Assembly: GCA_001574975.1 (NCBI GenBank)
Contig: KQ965743.1
Span: 495,660-559,659 of the forward strand
Source of the DNA: Gonapodya prolifera JEL478
Lineage: Eukaryota > Monoblepharomycota > Monoblepharidomycetes > Monoblepharidales > Gonapodyaceae
Direction: 5' to 3'
DNA: 64,000 nucleotides
Each line of letters starts with the position of its first letter. The stretch's first letter is position 1. This document shows, piece after piece, positions 26,642 to 39,045 of this stretch. The notes under the pieces are model-generated. The model did not search any database. It worked only from the letters and a program-made list of their open reading frames with translations, and was not told the origin of the DNA. The translations under genes were made by a program, and so were the position numbers.

Positions 26642-29600
26642 ATGTGGGCTCCTGGCCGGAACGGGATCGGGAGCAACTCGCAGAATGTTGGATCGACACT
26701 TCCTAATGGCTCTTCGTACACCGTCGTGGACGGCTTGCGGGGAAAAATGGTCGACTTTAGTGGCGAGATCGTTTTTGTCCCTGATGAGGAGGGCGAAGGC
26801 GATGAGAATGCGGAAGCCGATGAGAATGCGGAAGTCGATGAAGCCACTCCAATGTGTGGGGTTGAGGTTGCTGGGCCGGCGGAAAGGAATGACAGGACGA
26901 ACGATCCGCGCTCCACAAACTCGGCGCCAATGACCCGTGTTCGCTCTGTGTCCGCAAACGAGCCTAATCATGCTATTTCTCGTGGTGCGATGGCTTCGAT
27001 TTCAGGCCTCCCTCTAGCTCTTAGAACAGAGTTACTGAACGCTCCAGACATTCGACAGGCCGTTGAGCAGGTTCGGGCGGTTCTCGGCGACGCCTGCACT
27101 CTGAACCAAATTCAAGATGCTGTCTTATTTGAGGGTGGTGATGTACAGAGAGCACTCGGAAAACTTCTTGACGAAGGACAAGGGCCAAACCCTACTCAGA
27201 TTGGATCTCTTGGTCACTCCGAAGGAGCAGTAGTTTCTCGAGGCAGTTCCTCATCAGAGACACCCCAGCTACCCTCAGCCCCACTGAACCAGTCTGGAGG
27301 TTTGCACAACTCCCACCCGTTCGGGTCGCGGGCTTTGAGAAACACTCCAAAGCGGAGAAAGGTCGATGTCAGGGCCACACGAAAGCAGTTTCGTGAGTTA
27401 ATGTGTTAATGATTTGAGGGCCACTTAGTTCTCTTTTTGATTTTCGTCACCAGCCCCCGAGAATGAGTCTTCATCTGACGAAGGAAGCAATTACGCAGAA
27501 TCAGGTGACACCGAACCATCGAACACAACTCAAAAGACTCCAGAAGTTACCGAAGGAGAAACGTCCGACGCAAACATAGCACTTGATCAACAATCCAGAT
27601 CCATTCCACGCCCCCGTGCCACCAAACTCCCCCGTGGGCGATCGAAACCTGCTCCTCGTCCTAGAGCTGGGACTTCCTCCTCCGCAAACATGGAGGGGAG
27701 GACGAAATCTCTTAACGTGAACCTGAAGCGTTGGGCCCGTCTGGATGGCAGCACAATATCCCGACCAGCAAAGCGTTCTCGAACGGGGACTGATTCAGAC
27801 GAATCCTCCAAGTGTGAAGAAGACGATAATTATCTAATGTCGTCGGAAACCGAAGCTCTCAAGTCTACGTCCCTTCCGGTCGCTCAGTCAAGCTCTATTA
27901 CTCCAACACAGCACCGAGGTGGTCCGATCGGAAAGTTCGACCCAAATGACTACACCCCGTCACCTAAACCCATTTCTCCACCAAAGGCCCCGAACAGGCC
28001 GCCTGTGGGTCGCGGGGGGTTAATTCACCTGTTCACTACATCCATCCGTGTCGCGAAATCATCTCCGGGAAGCTTTCGTGAAGGAGTAATTGGCATTCAA
28101 CCAACGCGTGACGTAGGGTTGCAGGGGCGTAAGGGAGTGGACTTAAACGGTGTCACATGGGTGACCGGAACTTACGGGCACGGGACAATGTGGTGTGGGG
28201 GGGAGAGATCTGACGAAGGTATCAGAGCGGCTGTGCCGTACAAGCAAGCAGGGTGGTGGGGCCAGGTGGCAAGGCTTGTGAAGGCGGTGGGTATGCTGGA
28301 TATTGTTGCTTGTCCACGCACATTGTTTCTGAAATCTATGTACCCAATTCTTTTGGAAAACACACAGAACGTCCTGGAAATTCGACCAGTGTTGTATCAA
28401 TCCAAGTCTTTGGGCAAGGCAGCGAAGTCGAAAGCGACTGCCACCTCTGCGTTTAGTGACCCTGATCTCAGAAAACGTCGTGGCCAAAGTCGTGATGAGG
28501 ACAATGATTCTGATACAGGCGAGAACGACGACGCAGGACCTGCCGACCCGATGGCTGCCGTGGATAACATATCACGCTTCCCGTATGAGCTACGATTGAA
28601 TGTTTTCATAACAGATGCGGGTGCGAGGTACGGTGAGGGGAACGGCGAAGATGGTTATGTCACCTCGGGAGATGGCAAGAAGATGGGAAAGGGCTTGGAT
28701 TCGGTGCGTCTTGTTAAGTGAGCTAGAAGCTGGAGCAAGTGCAAGAAACCCACCGTCCTTCTTTCCCAAAGATTTGGCTCACCCTCATCTCTGATCTGGC
28801 TTCGAACCAAACGCCTGCCGATCCGTTTGGCGCCGATTTAATGCGGCGCAGTTTTGGGTCGTCGGTAGTGACCTCGTATGTGACTCCCGCATTCGATCTT
28901 GCAGATGCGTACTATCGCGCGAATTTCCCTGAAATGGGAACTGCGCGGAAAGACATTTCGCTGGACTCCCTGCTATCTTTGCTCCGCCCACCTCTGAATG
29001 CTCCTGAAGCGTGCCAACCTCCTGGGCTCGGTGTAACTATGTATCCTTTTCAGCGTCGGGCACTTCGATGGATGATGGATCAGGAGATTAACCTCCTTCC
29101 AGACGGTGATACACTGCACCCTTTGTGGGTGCCTTTCAGGGTCACAGAGTCGAAGCTTGGTGATCTGAAACAGGGTGGAAAGCTTGCTGCAATGCTGACA
29201 GAACGAAGAGGGAAGGTAAAGTCTGCAATATTGTATCAAAATGAATCCACAGGAACTTTGAGTTTCTGGAGGTTTGCCACACCACCTTCGGAACCAGGCG
29301 GATGTTTGGCAGAGGTGCGGTGTTGCTGCGTTACTGAACTGGTTCGTGAATTTATCTCAGTTCTACTGACTGCAGGAAATGGGGCTGGGAAAAACCGTGG
29401 AAGTGGTGGCTTTAATTCTCGCCCACCCCCGTGGTGCGTTTGATGCGAGTCGTTCCGCTGTCATGATCGCAGCCAAGGAGGAAAGGGACCGCCCCGCACG
29501 AGTCAAAGCAACGTTGATCGTTGCGCCCCAGGCGATTGTGGGACAGTGGTCGGATGAGCTGACAAGGTGCGATTTCCGAACCACACCTCCAATCTGTTCA

Positions 29601-32600
29601 TTTGGTTCGAACGACATGATTTCGCAGGCTCGCCCCTGGACTGGTTGTCAAAGAATATCTTGGGAGGAAAGGGAGAGGGTTTGAGTCTGTGCCCGGAAAG
29701 TGAGAAATCGAAACCACGAATGTCTCTTACCGAAGGATAACTTGTTTCCAAAAGGACGGATCAGGATGCCGCACTGACCCTGTTCGGGAAAGCCGATGTG
29801 GTGCTTACAACATATGAGACATTGCAATCTGATTTGTCGAAAACATCCATGAGCGTAAAAAGGTGAAGCGCTGAGTGAAACTTTACGTTCAGACAAACCT
29901 TGACGAATTCCGATTGTAGTCCGCTCCTCTGGGTCGAGTGGTGGAGGGTTTGTGTTGATGAGGCACAACTTGTCGCAAATACGAACGGCGCGGCGGCTCA
30001 GATGGCTTCAGAACTATGGAGAGTAAATGGCTGGACGGTGACAGTGAGGATTAAATGCCACCGCTTGTGTTGCTCGTTAAAAAACCATGACTCGCCACCA
30101 GGGAACTCCGATTTCCAACTCGTTGATTGATATCCACGGACTTGCAGTCTTGTGAGTGCACTGAAGTATTCTCTACCGAGTTGTTCTTGCTAATAAAGGA
30201 GCGCTTCTAGTCTTGATCACGATCCATTCGCGGACCGATCCATTCTCGATCGATCTGTCATTGCACCTTGGCTCAAAGGGAATTCTGAATCAAAGCACCT
30301 TCGCCTTCCTGCCTATCTTCGCAAGTTTATGTGGAGACACAGCAAACAGGATGTTGCTCACGAAATGTCCTTACCTCTGATGACTCATTTGCAACTTAGG
30401 ATGACATTTTCGAAAACGGAGGCGCTTTGGTATCAAAGATTGCTAGCTGATGCGAAAACCTACTTGAAAACTCTCTTCCACGCCAGAGGAAGCCTCGCTC
30501 TCGACACGCAAGTGATGTCAAAGGTTTTGGAACTCAGACAAGCGTGTAACCATCCGCAGAGTAAGTCTTCCTTGTGGCACTTTCTTTGGGTGATGTGAAA
30601 TAATGTAAGCACGGTATTTGCATTAGTTGCATCGAGGTTCGCGGAGAACAACAAGGAGAGGCTCACTGAAAGACAAATTCTGCAACGAGTTCAAGAAGAT
30701 ACCGCAGCGGAGTTGGCAGACCTGGAAATGGATTGGGTTTTGGAAGCACTAACCCTTTCGTTCGGACTCATCCAAGAGAAGAGTAAACTTGGGAAACGAC
30801 CTTTGGGTGTGCCTATCACGAACCTCGACGAAATTGTTACTGCGTTACTTAAGCCGGCATTAAATGTGATAAATGTGAATCTTTTGAGACTTTTGGAAGG
30901 CGACGAGAGGATCCGACGATTATTCGAGTATTTCGAGGAAATTCGGCTTCCTTTGGTCCGTTGGTTGCGATGCAAATATTCGGCCTTGACGATCTTGGAG
31001 GAGCTCTCCGAGCTAGATGAAGATTTGCTCGCAGAGAAGGCCGCTTTCCCCGATTTAACGTTGGAGTTGAATCCGCGTGACGTGGAACAGCGATACTTTG
31101 ACATGAAGTATGTTAAAGTCGGAAACATACAGGCGGAAAACCACGAAGGATTGCGGAACAAAGGTATGTTACGAACGTTTACGATCCTCGCACATCAACA
31201 CACACATATGCCCCAATGTTGTCTCAGCCATACACGAAGAAATTAAAACTCCAAGACGCCAACTCGGAACTATTTGGGATGCTCTGAAGAGAAAAGAGTC
31301 TGAGATCAAGGTCAAGGAGGCCGAGTTGCGCCATGTCAACAATCAAATTGAGGAGAAAAGAGCACGCGAACACACTTCTACAGGCTATGGTGCCAGTGTT
31401 ATTGGAGAAGTACAAAATGTTGCTTCGCTAGCTCCCCCCATCGATCTCAAAGGAAAAGGAAAGGCAGTGGATACCGTCTCAGATAATCTACCATCGTTTC
31501 ATAAATCTGAACCGGTACGACAAGCAGATGCCGATGAATGCATCATTTGCAATGGTATGGAAATATTAAGAGGACAGTGCGGTGTGCTACTATATTTCAC
31601 ATCTGCACCTCTTCGGAAGACTCATTCACAGATCCTATTATGGTGCCTTGCTGTCTTGCGAAATTTGATGCTGCGTGGTAAGTTCATCCTGCAGTTTTTC
31701 GCATCAGAGGCCATAGTTCTTCGTTTCAGTTTGAAGCGATGGCTCAGCACTGGCGGAAATTGTCCAATGTGCCGTGCGCAAGTTTCAACAAAGGATTTTC
31801 TTGAGGTCGCAGAAGAAGAGTCGGCTATCGACGCGCAAGTGAACCTTCTCAGCGGTGCAAATCAGATGGAGATCGATATGTCTGCTCTCTATCGTGAATC
31901 TGTTGAAGGCGGTAAGTAGCGTTGAGGGTCCAAAACTGATATCACATTGACTGGTTCAACTGCAGAATATGGAACAAAGATATCGGGACTGGTGGTTGAT
32001 GTCCGGGAGAGGGTTCTCAAAGATCCCACTTTCAAAGTATGCCAAGTCGCAATTATCATCCATTTTGACTCTCATCGGTACATTTTGTATTAGGCCGTGA
32101 TTTTCACTTCTTGGAAATCTATGCATAACTGGGTGTTTGAAGCTTTAACGCGCAACGGCGTTGTTTCTGTCAACTTCAACACTCCAAGCCTGGAACGTCG
32201 CAGGCAGGCACTCGACGCCATCAAAACGGATCCCAAAGTCAGAGTTATTCTTGTATCCTTGAAGTCACGGGAGGGTGCTGCCGGACTTACCCTCACTTGC
32301 TGCACTGCCGTTTACCTGCTCGAGCCCATTATGAATCCCGGGCTAGAAGCGCAGGCCATTGGACGAGTGAATCGGTATGCGTGTGTGTCTTGACGCAAGA
32401 TGTTCACCGGTGACACTGTGATCTTGTTCCAGGATTGGGCAAACGCGTGAAACTACTGTTATTCGATTGGTGATGTCAGGAACCATTGAAGGTTTGTGAG
32501 AACAGAATCGTCCAATTATGCCATGAACTCACAATAGTTCCCCGTCAGAAACCATCCTGAAATATGCCGAATCCAAAAAAATGAACGCATCAAACCAGAT

Positions 32601-32874
32601 ACCACAAGGCGATGGTGCTGCAGGTTCCTCATTCGAATCATCAAAGGCCCAACCTTTTGATTTCTTCCTGGGTGAGAAAGAGGAATTCCAAACGGGGCAG
32701 GTTCTGGAAATGTTTGGCTTGACTATGGAGGAGCTTAAAATGGCGCGACGAAGAGAAGGCGGGCGGAATGAAGGGGACGAAGAGAGTGACGGGGACAATG
32801 AGAGCGACGAGGAGGATGAGAGCGACCCGGAGAGTGAGAGAGCCCAGGAGAGTGAAAGTGATTCCGATGCTTAA
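26642..32874 (+). CDS. SHPRH: SHPRH-like SNF2 helicase / RING ubiquitin ligase
   Basis: Seventeen exons give 1,759 aa, near human SHPRH: 26642-27392, 27454-28703, 28772-29314, 29376-29566, 29628-29699, 29755-29862, 29920-30043, 30102-30151, 30211-30560, 30627-31163, 31228-31554, 31620-31677, 31730-31911, 31966-32036, 32094-32374, 32433-32491, 32549-32874. Helicase motifs: EEMGLGKTVEVVALIL (Walker A), the SHPRH-specific VCVDEAQLV (DEAQ), GTPISNSLIDIHGL, LRQACNHPQ, VIFTSWKSMHNWV and IGRVNRIGQTRETTV. A RING-like module (ECIICNDSFTDP to CPMCR) is inserted between the helicase lobes. The N-terminus has a UBA/CUE-like helical stretch, and the C-terminus is acidic. The family ubiquitinates PCNA during damage tolerance. 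No PHD finger or linker-histone domain is seen. The start lies 248 bp after Hsp70. Confidence 0.87.
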
Positions 32875-33218
32875 ACGATACCCTAGATTATGATAAAAAT
32901 GCACTAAACTGAATTTGGCACATTGTGCAAACTGGGTCCACACCCTTGTGTGTGGGGGACATCGGAGATCGGAGAACCTGGAGACATCTCCCATCTTCTC
33001 CCATCAATTTATGTATGTACGTCGAGTGCACTTGCGTTTCTCTGGAATCATTACATAGAAATTACATCGAATTCGTTCTCTGGGTTGGAGAAAAAAAGGA
33101 CATGTGCGACCGTAGCCTGAAATCGGCAAGCTGGTCCGACCTGCTTTTTAAAAATCTCGGAAATCGGAGACTTTCCAAACCTTCGAGCGCTTTGTTTTAC
33201 GAAAAGGCATCGAATAGC
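32875..33218. other. Intergenic gap
   Basis: A 344-bp spacer between same-strand genes. No coding or repeat signal was seen apart from ORFs that run into the next gene out of frame. Confidence 0.5.
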
Positions 33219-33697
33219 ATGCCTGCAGCCGAAGAGATCGGAAAGCTTGTCGGTGGTCTTGGGGGCCTCTTCCTTTTCGTCAGTGAGTTCGCCACTGAAA
33301 CCAAAGCAATCGTTTCACCCGGAAGACATCTCCCACTCTTTGATGACGGACTGAGCCTGCGAACGCTACCAGCGGGATGTCGAAACCTTCCTTTGTGCTT
33401 TTCCACCTCTGACACCACTGATTGATTGACTTTTGCAACCCAGTCCTCTGCATTGTCCTCGGCTACTACTGGAGTCGCCGGAAAGATGCCAGGGCTATCA
33501 TTGATGAGTCAGAGAGATTCAAACTGGAGTCTGATGCGAACCGAGAGCTCGCTCGACGGAATCTCCAGGAGCGGATGGAAATGATGCACAAGCTCGACGC
33601 CGAGGCGCGTGCTCGAGAAGCTGCCCCAAAAAATTTCGCACAGGTCAAGGGTGACGTTGCTCTTCCAGCCGAACTTCCAAAGGAGGACACCAAATAA
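33219..33697 (+). CDS. Small single-pass membrane protein, unrecognised
   Basis: Two exons, 33219-33282 and 33444-33697, joined in phase 1, give 105 aa. A Gly-rich start leads into one transmembrane helix assembled across the intron (GGLFLFVILCIVLGYYW), then a basic stop (SRRK) and a charged, probably coiled-coil region (ESDANRELARRNLQERMEMM) and a Pro/Glu end. The layout suggests a tail facing the cytosol or matrix. I do not recognise the family. The frame is open across a clean intron and the composition is non-random, so a real gene is likely. Confidence 0.6.
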
Positions 33698-34007
33698 GGC
33701 GTGATTCATACACCCAGTCCAACCCACCCGGCGTATTAATACTGTCTTAAATGTTAATGTGGGAGAACCGGGTACTTAATTTTTGCTTGTAGGGAGTCAT
33801 TTTGAATGATGGGATTACCAGTGAAAGACTTTCGCAATGACTTTTATTAGTGGGGCATACAAACATACATAGTGGATTAGTATCGAGTGGTTACATGATA
33901 CATCAAGACAGTGGTCCGTAAGAATTGCGCAATAATACAAGATCGATTGTTTCAAAAACCACCGTTGTCACCTGACTGCAAACTAAGGGTGCCGAAGGGT
34001 TTCGTGA
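33698..34007. other. Intergenic gap
   Basis: A 310-bp spacer, AT-richer than the flanks, between same-strand genes. Nothing recognised. Confidence 0.5.
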
Positions 34008-36415
34008 ATGTCCCTCCCTCCTCAATCCGCGTCGCGCAGACTGAATCTAGTATCGATGGCACTCCTCTCGTCCTCTACTTCTTCCATTGTCGAGGAAAAG
34101 GTCCTCAAGGAGAGCGATCTTGGGGAATTGCAGTTGAAGGAAGTGCCCTTCAGTGGTGGGAAGGTAAGTTCGTTCAGATCATCACCACGCAAAATTGGAC
34201 ATGTTGGCAATCGCCCCCATGGCCCACTGCAGGTTTTACTTTCGAAAGTTAACGGACGGGTATCGGCAACATCGCACGCCTGCACGTAGGTTAACCACTT
34301 GAATCTATGCTGGAACTACATCGCCGTCAACGATCAACCTACACCTTTGAAAATTAAGCCACGTGGGAGCCCCCCTTGTCAAAGGCGCGCTCACCAAGAG
34401 CGGTCTGGTAATTTGCCCATGGCATGCAGCTGCGTTCTGCGTTGGCAGCGGCTCGAAACACGGAGGATGCGGAGACATTGGTTGGTTCAAACGAGCACCT
34501 CTAGTTTGCCGTCTTCACTTGCGAATGACGTGTTGGTATCAGAGGACGCCCCCGGCTGGGACAACTTGAAGACCTACGAGGTGTCCACTGCGGACGGTTG
34601 GATTGTCGTTAAGGGCGAGGCCATCAGCGCGGAAGAAGCCAACCAGAAGGGATGGTTGCCCACGAGACCGGCGCGCTTGCCAAAGGGGCTGACAGTCAAC
34701 AAGGATGGCGAGACGGTCGTCGTTGTTGGTGGCGGCGCGGCAGCGTTGGGAGGTGAGTGTGCTCGTCGCGCGGCTCTTGCTGGTGGATTGCGTCACCACG
34801 GAAATCGTCCTCAGCCGTTTCGACTCTCCGCGATGCGGCATTCGCGGGACGAATCATTGTGCTCTCGTCCGAGAAACTTCTTCCAATCAACCGTATCAGA
34901 TTGTCCAAGGGGCCCATCGCGGAAAAGGACTTTACGGGGTTGCCTCTGAGGAAGCAGGCGTGGTTCGACGAATTCGGCGTGGAAGTGAGACTTGGAACGG
35001 TGAGTTGTGTCAGTGACCTGGAGTTGTTAGAAGCATAGACCCAAAACCATCTTTCTTTGACGCGACTTGCAAGACCGTCGAATCTGTCGATTTTGCGAAA
35101 TCCACCGTCACCACAACGTCAGGCACCGTGATCCCCTACACCAAGATCCTTCTCGCGCCCGGTGCGACTCCCCGCGTGCTTGCGGTTCCCAACCACACCT
35201 TGGGAGGAATCCATCCCATCCGGTCAGCGGACGACGCCGTGGCACTGACTACCTCGCTCGCCGCCGCCGTCGCTGCGAAGGACGGCGCGTTCGACCTGAT
35301 CGTGGTCGGGACGAGCTTCATTGGAGGTGAAATCACGTCTTATGTCTCCAAGGCGTACCCCAAAGCCAGGATCGCGCTTGTGGGACTCGAGGACCAACCG
35401 CTCGAGACGGCGTTCGGAGCAGAGGTTGGGCGGAGAGTGTTCCGCGCCGCGTATGAGGCCAAGGGTGTCAAGTGGGTTCTTTCGTGCGGATTAAGACGTG
35501 CGGGCATTTTTTGTTCATGCCGTGGTGTTGTGCAAAGGTTCATCAAGGGTTCGCTGTCGGCTTACAAAGCGGATGCTTCTGGTGCCAAGGTTGCCGGAGT
35601 CACTCTTGCTGATGGTACGGAGCTGCCCGCGGATGTTGTGGTGGTAAGTCATTGTGCAGTTTGTCCTGAAGGCCTCTGACCCTTCCGTCCGAACATAACG
35701 CTCCTGCGTAGACCGCGGTGGGAGTTGTTCCCGCCACGTCGTTCCTGCGCACGAGCGGCATCGCGCTCCACCCGCGCGACGGGTCAGTTCTGGCCGACGA
35801 GCACTTCCGGGTCAAGGGTGTATCAAACGCTTACGTCGCGGGTGACGCCGCGCGATTCCCCGATGTGTGGCTTGGGGGATCGGGAGACTTGAGGATTGAG
35901 CACTGGGATGTTGCTATTAGTGAGTGGGGTCTTTTTGGTCTGGGAGACTGATGGTGTGGATAACTCATTGGTTCGCAAACTCCCTTGGTGAATTTGAAGA
36001 CCAGGGCCGGTTAGCTGGTCGTAACATTGCCCGGGAGGTTGCTGGGCAGGAGTTGCTCAAGTTTGAAGGTGAGTATTCGATTTGAATGTTGACTGGTCTC
36101 CTCGTTCGCATGTGACGCCCTATCATGCTCCCAGCCGTGCCGTTCTTCTGGACCGGGCAGCTCGACAAGTCCTTCAGATTCTCTGGGCACCTCACTTCGC
36201 CGTTCCCGGGCACCGCGACATCCCCGATTGATGTCGTGGTGAAAGGGGAGCCCGAGCACGCCACGGCGCCACACTTCTCGGCGTGGTACCACGAAAAGGC
36301 GTCTGGCAAGGTGCTGGCTGTGCTCACTCTGAATGAAGATCCCAAGGCGGTCAAGTTTGCTGCTCGTGTGAGGGACGGAGACGTTATCAGCATCGGACAA
36401 GTCGACGAGCTGTGA
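34008..36415 (+). CDS. AIFM3-like Rieske/FAD oxidoreductase
   Basis: Ten exons give 595 aa: 34008-34163, 34233-34285, 34359-34480, 34543-34752, 34815-34999, 35074-35471, 35538-35643, 35712-35919, 36000-36068, 36135-36415. An N-terminal Rieske 2Fe-2S domain has CTHVGAPL and CPWHAAAF ligands and the GDIEDAPG loop. A pyridine-nucleotide-disulphide reductase domain follows with VVVVGGGAAALG (FAD), LIVVGTSFIGGE (NADH) and VAGDAARFP, then a reductase C-terminal domain (PFFWTGQLDKSF). This is the AIFM3/Nfrl layout, a flavoprotein that transfers electrons from NAD(P)H to the Rieske cluster. ATG 34056 (MALLSSST) is an alternative start. Rieske dioxygenase ferredoxin reductases share parts, but the fused order fits AIFM3. 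Confidence 0.85.
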
Positions 36416-36740
36416 GATGCCCGAGGAACCGAGAATGATTGAAAAACTCGAAACTTAGCATGGTTGTTTAAAATAAATATTCACAGCTGAACTTTCAAAA
36501 TGTTGCTTTGCATATCACCATTTTGTCCCTGACGCTGGTGACATATGGAAATGGGCCCATGAAGACCAACGATGCATATGGAATACACGTAGTTCCATCG
36601 ATTGGTAACCAGTCTACCGCCGATACGATATTCGTATTAGATGCATCCAGACTCACCCAGACTCACCCACGTCCACGCAGATTTGCAGCCAGTTCAGCAG
36701 TTCCGGAGTGGGACCGCAGTATCTTCGCAATTCTTGCTGG
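36416..36740. other. Intergenic gap
   Basis: A 325-bp spacer. It contains a short direct duplication, CCAGACTCACC then CCAGACTCACCC, near 36645-36668. Nothing else recognised. Confidence 0.4.
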
Positions 36741-37676
36741 ATGTCTGGAAGCGCAGGTGGCGGATCTTCGGGGACGGGCAGCAGCGGACACGAACGCGGA
36801 AACGGTGACAATGGGGCGAGGAGCGAAAGCGCGGGTGGCGAGGGACCAGGGCGGGGTGCCGGGATGGGATTGTTCGCACGACGCACACTGAACGGCACGA
36901 GAGGGGGTGGAAACGGTGCAGCCATCGCTAGCGCAAGCGTGGGAACGGTGGCGGGAAGCGCGCGTCTCAATTTCTTCAGACCTTCCACGTCGACTGCAGA
37001 TCCCCCGCCTTCACGTTCAGGATCGTCGGCCCCTGCCAGCTCTGCACCTGCGCCTCCGCCGGCGTCCTCCACTGCGATTACTGCAGGGACAAAACGACCG
37101 CGCGATGCCGACAGTGACCAAACGCGGGACGCTCAGGCGCAACGACCTCTCACGTCCATCCCCAACGTGTCGTCCGTTCCCGCTCCGGACCCGCGATGGG
37201 TTCCCTCGAAAAGGGCATCTTACCTGCATCAGGGCTCTTCAAGCGGATCCGCCTCGTCCTCCACCTCGCCGCTTACCCTCCCCGCACCTGCATCACTCCC
37301 ATCAGCGTCATCTGGCTCGAGTTCGTTTGAATCTGCACCTGCACCTGCATCTCGAGCTTTATCTGGCAAGGGCTCCTTTGCGTCCTCCACGTTTGCCCAA
37401 ACCTTCAACTCCCTCCTGGCGGACCCTCTTTTCTCCGAGTCCGTCGGGGGATCTTCTTCAGGAGTCCACGCTCCAGGGCCTCCTGGCCAGCCGAAGCCGC
37501 TTCCACGACAGAATTCGTCGCTCGCCGCACTGTCGAGCTCGAGTTTAAGTTCGAGTTCGGCGTCAAATGGGGCGGGTTCAACCGGTGGGTCGAATGCTCA
37601 GACAGCGCAAGGTGAGAATGGTCTGACTTGGAGGAGCAAGAGGCGCGAACTGGACCAAGTGTTGAGAATGGTCTGA
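36741..37676 (+). CDS. Ser/Pro/Gly-rich low-complexity protein, hypothetical
   Basis: An open frame of 311 codons from the ATG at 36741. It is almost entirely Ser, Gly, Ala and Pro, with a few less repetitive spots (ARLNFFRPST, TKRPRDADSD, FAQTFNSLLADPLF, LTWRSKRRELDQVLRMV). No domain is recognised. It could be a separate gene of a disordered protein, or part of the ERCC1 gene; a good donor (CAAG then GTGAGAAT at 37610) exists, but no acceptor joins it in frame to ERCC1. The high GC of the stretch keeps other frames open too, so coding is not certain. Confidence 0.4.
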   Translation: MSGSAGGGSSGTGSSGHERGNGDNGARSESAGGEGPGRGAGMGLFARRTLNGTRGGGNGAAIASASVGTVAGSARLNFFRPSTSTADPPPSRSGSSAPASSAPAPPPASSTAITAGTKRPRDADSDQTRDAQAQRPLTSIPNVSSVPAPDPRWVPSKRASYLHQGSSSGSASSSTSPLTLPAPASLPSASSGSSSFESAPAPASRALSGKGSFASSTFAQTFNSLLADPLFSESVGGSSSGVHAPGPPGQPKPLPRQNSSLAALSSSSLSSSSASNGAGSTGGSNAQTAQGENGLTWRSKRRELDQVLRMV

Positions 37677-37782
37677 ATGGAGTCGGGATGAACCGCAACA
37701 GTAAAGTGGAACGAAAGATACTCTGAATAAATTCCGGATATTCAACAGCGATGGCATTAGGAATGACCGGACTGAATTCGGG

Positions 37783-38786
37783 ATGAGCAACATCCGTGAG
37801 CCGAAACGAGTATTGCAATATGGTTACTGGTTTGGAGATTCCCCCAAACGCAACCTCAAACCCTTCCGTCCAGTACCAACACCACCCCTTCCCACACCAT
37901 TCGTCGCGCCTCCACCCACACAACCAAAGCCCCTCCCACGCACCCCTCTCGCGACTCCCACCCCCGCCACACTCCTCGTCTCCCCGCTGCAACGCGGCAA
38001 CCCGCTGCTACCCCACCTGCGCAATACACCCTGGGCGTACGCCGCGCTGCAGGGCGCAGACTACCAGGTCGGCGCGAGCGCGGGCGTGCTGTACTTGAGC
38101 CTCAAGTACCACCGCCTGCATCCTGAGTACGTCACGGGCAGGGTCGAGGGGATTAAGGGCAAGTACGGCACGAGGGTGCTGTTGGTGCTGGTTGACGTGG
38201 TGAGCACAGAATTTGGATGGGGGTTGTTACAACCGTCTTTTTGCCAGCGCGTGGGACTTGACCGCCCACCCCTCTACCCGCTTCAACCACGAAACAACAC
38301 AGGAAGACCCCGCCTCGCACCTACCCTCGCTGACGTCGCTGTGCCTATTCAACGCGCTGTCGCTGATTCTCGCCACGACGCTCCCCGAGGCCGCGCGATA
38401 CCTGGAGACGTTCAAGGCCTACGAGCACAAACCCCCGGACGCTCTGCGCGGGGCCGCGTTTGGCTCCGGAAAGCAAGGCCGCGGAGCACAGGAGGAGTGG
38501 TTTGAGCGCGTCAAGGAGTGCGTTACGAGCGTTAAGAGCGTTAACGCGAGGGATGCGGAGACGCTGGTGGAGGCATTTGGGGTGCGTATTGCACGTGCCG
38601 CGTGTTTTTGGCGTGTGCTGTGGTATTGAATACCCGCATTGTTTGGGGGACCCGCCCTCGTCACAGTCCCTCAAAGCCATCGTGGCCGCGACACCCGACG
38701 AGCTCTCGCTTCTTCCAGGGATCGGCCAGGCCAAGGCGAAGAAGCTCGCCGAGGCGTTCAGGCAGAGTTTTGTTGTGAAACGGTGA
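37783..38786 (+). CDS. ERCC1: DNA excision repair protein ERCC1 (Rad10)
   Basis: Three exons, 37783-38199, 38303-38581 and 38667-38786, give 271 aa. The central nuclease-like domain reads LLVSPLQRGNPLLPHLRNTP, LSLKYHRLHPEYV, VLLVLVDVEDPASHL and EAARYLETFKAYEHKP, all aligned with human ERCC1. The tandem HhH end is VKSVNARDAETLVEAFGSL and LLPGIGQAKAKKLAEAF. ERCC1 lacks catalytic residues and forms the XPF-ERCC1 endonuclease that cuts 5' of lesions in nucleotide excision and crosslink repair. The first 60 residues are Pro-rich. The acceptor at 38303 is chosen because it restores DV-EDP against human DV-KDP. Confidence 0.9.
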
Positions 38787-39045
38787 TTCACAGAAAGCTG
38801 CTTGGGCAAGGGGCCAAGTTCTGTCTCAGGATTGATCTCTTTTTGCTATCAGCTGGATCCCACAATTTTTTGTATTACATTTCTTGTTCCTGGATTGTCC
38901 AAATAGCATGCTGTGAGATGGGCGACAACCCCACCCCTCCTTCTTCCTTCCGGTCCAGTACAGAAATGTGTTCAAGGGGACGTTCAACAATTTGGTCCAG
39001 GCGGGAAAGCCTTTTAAAGTCATAATTTTTTGTTTATGATCTAAA

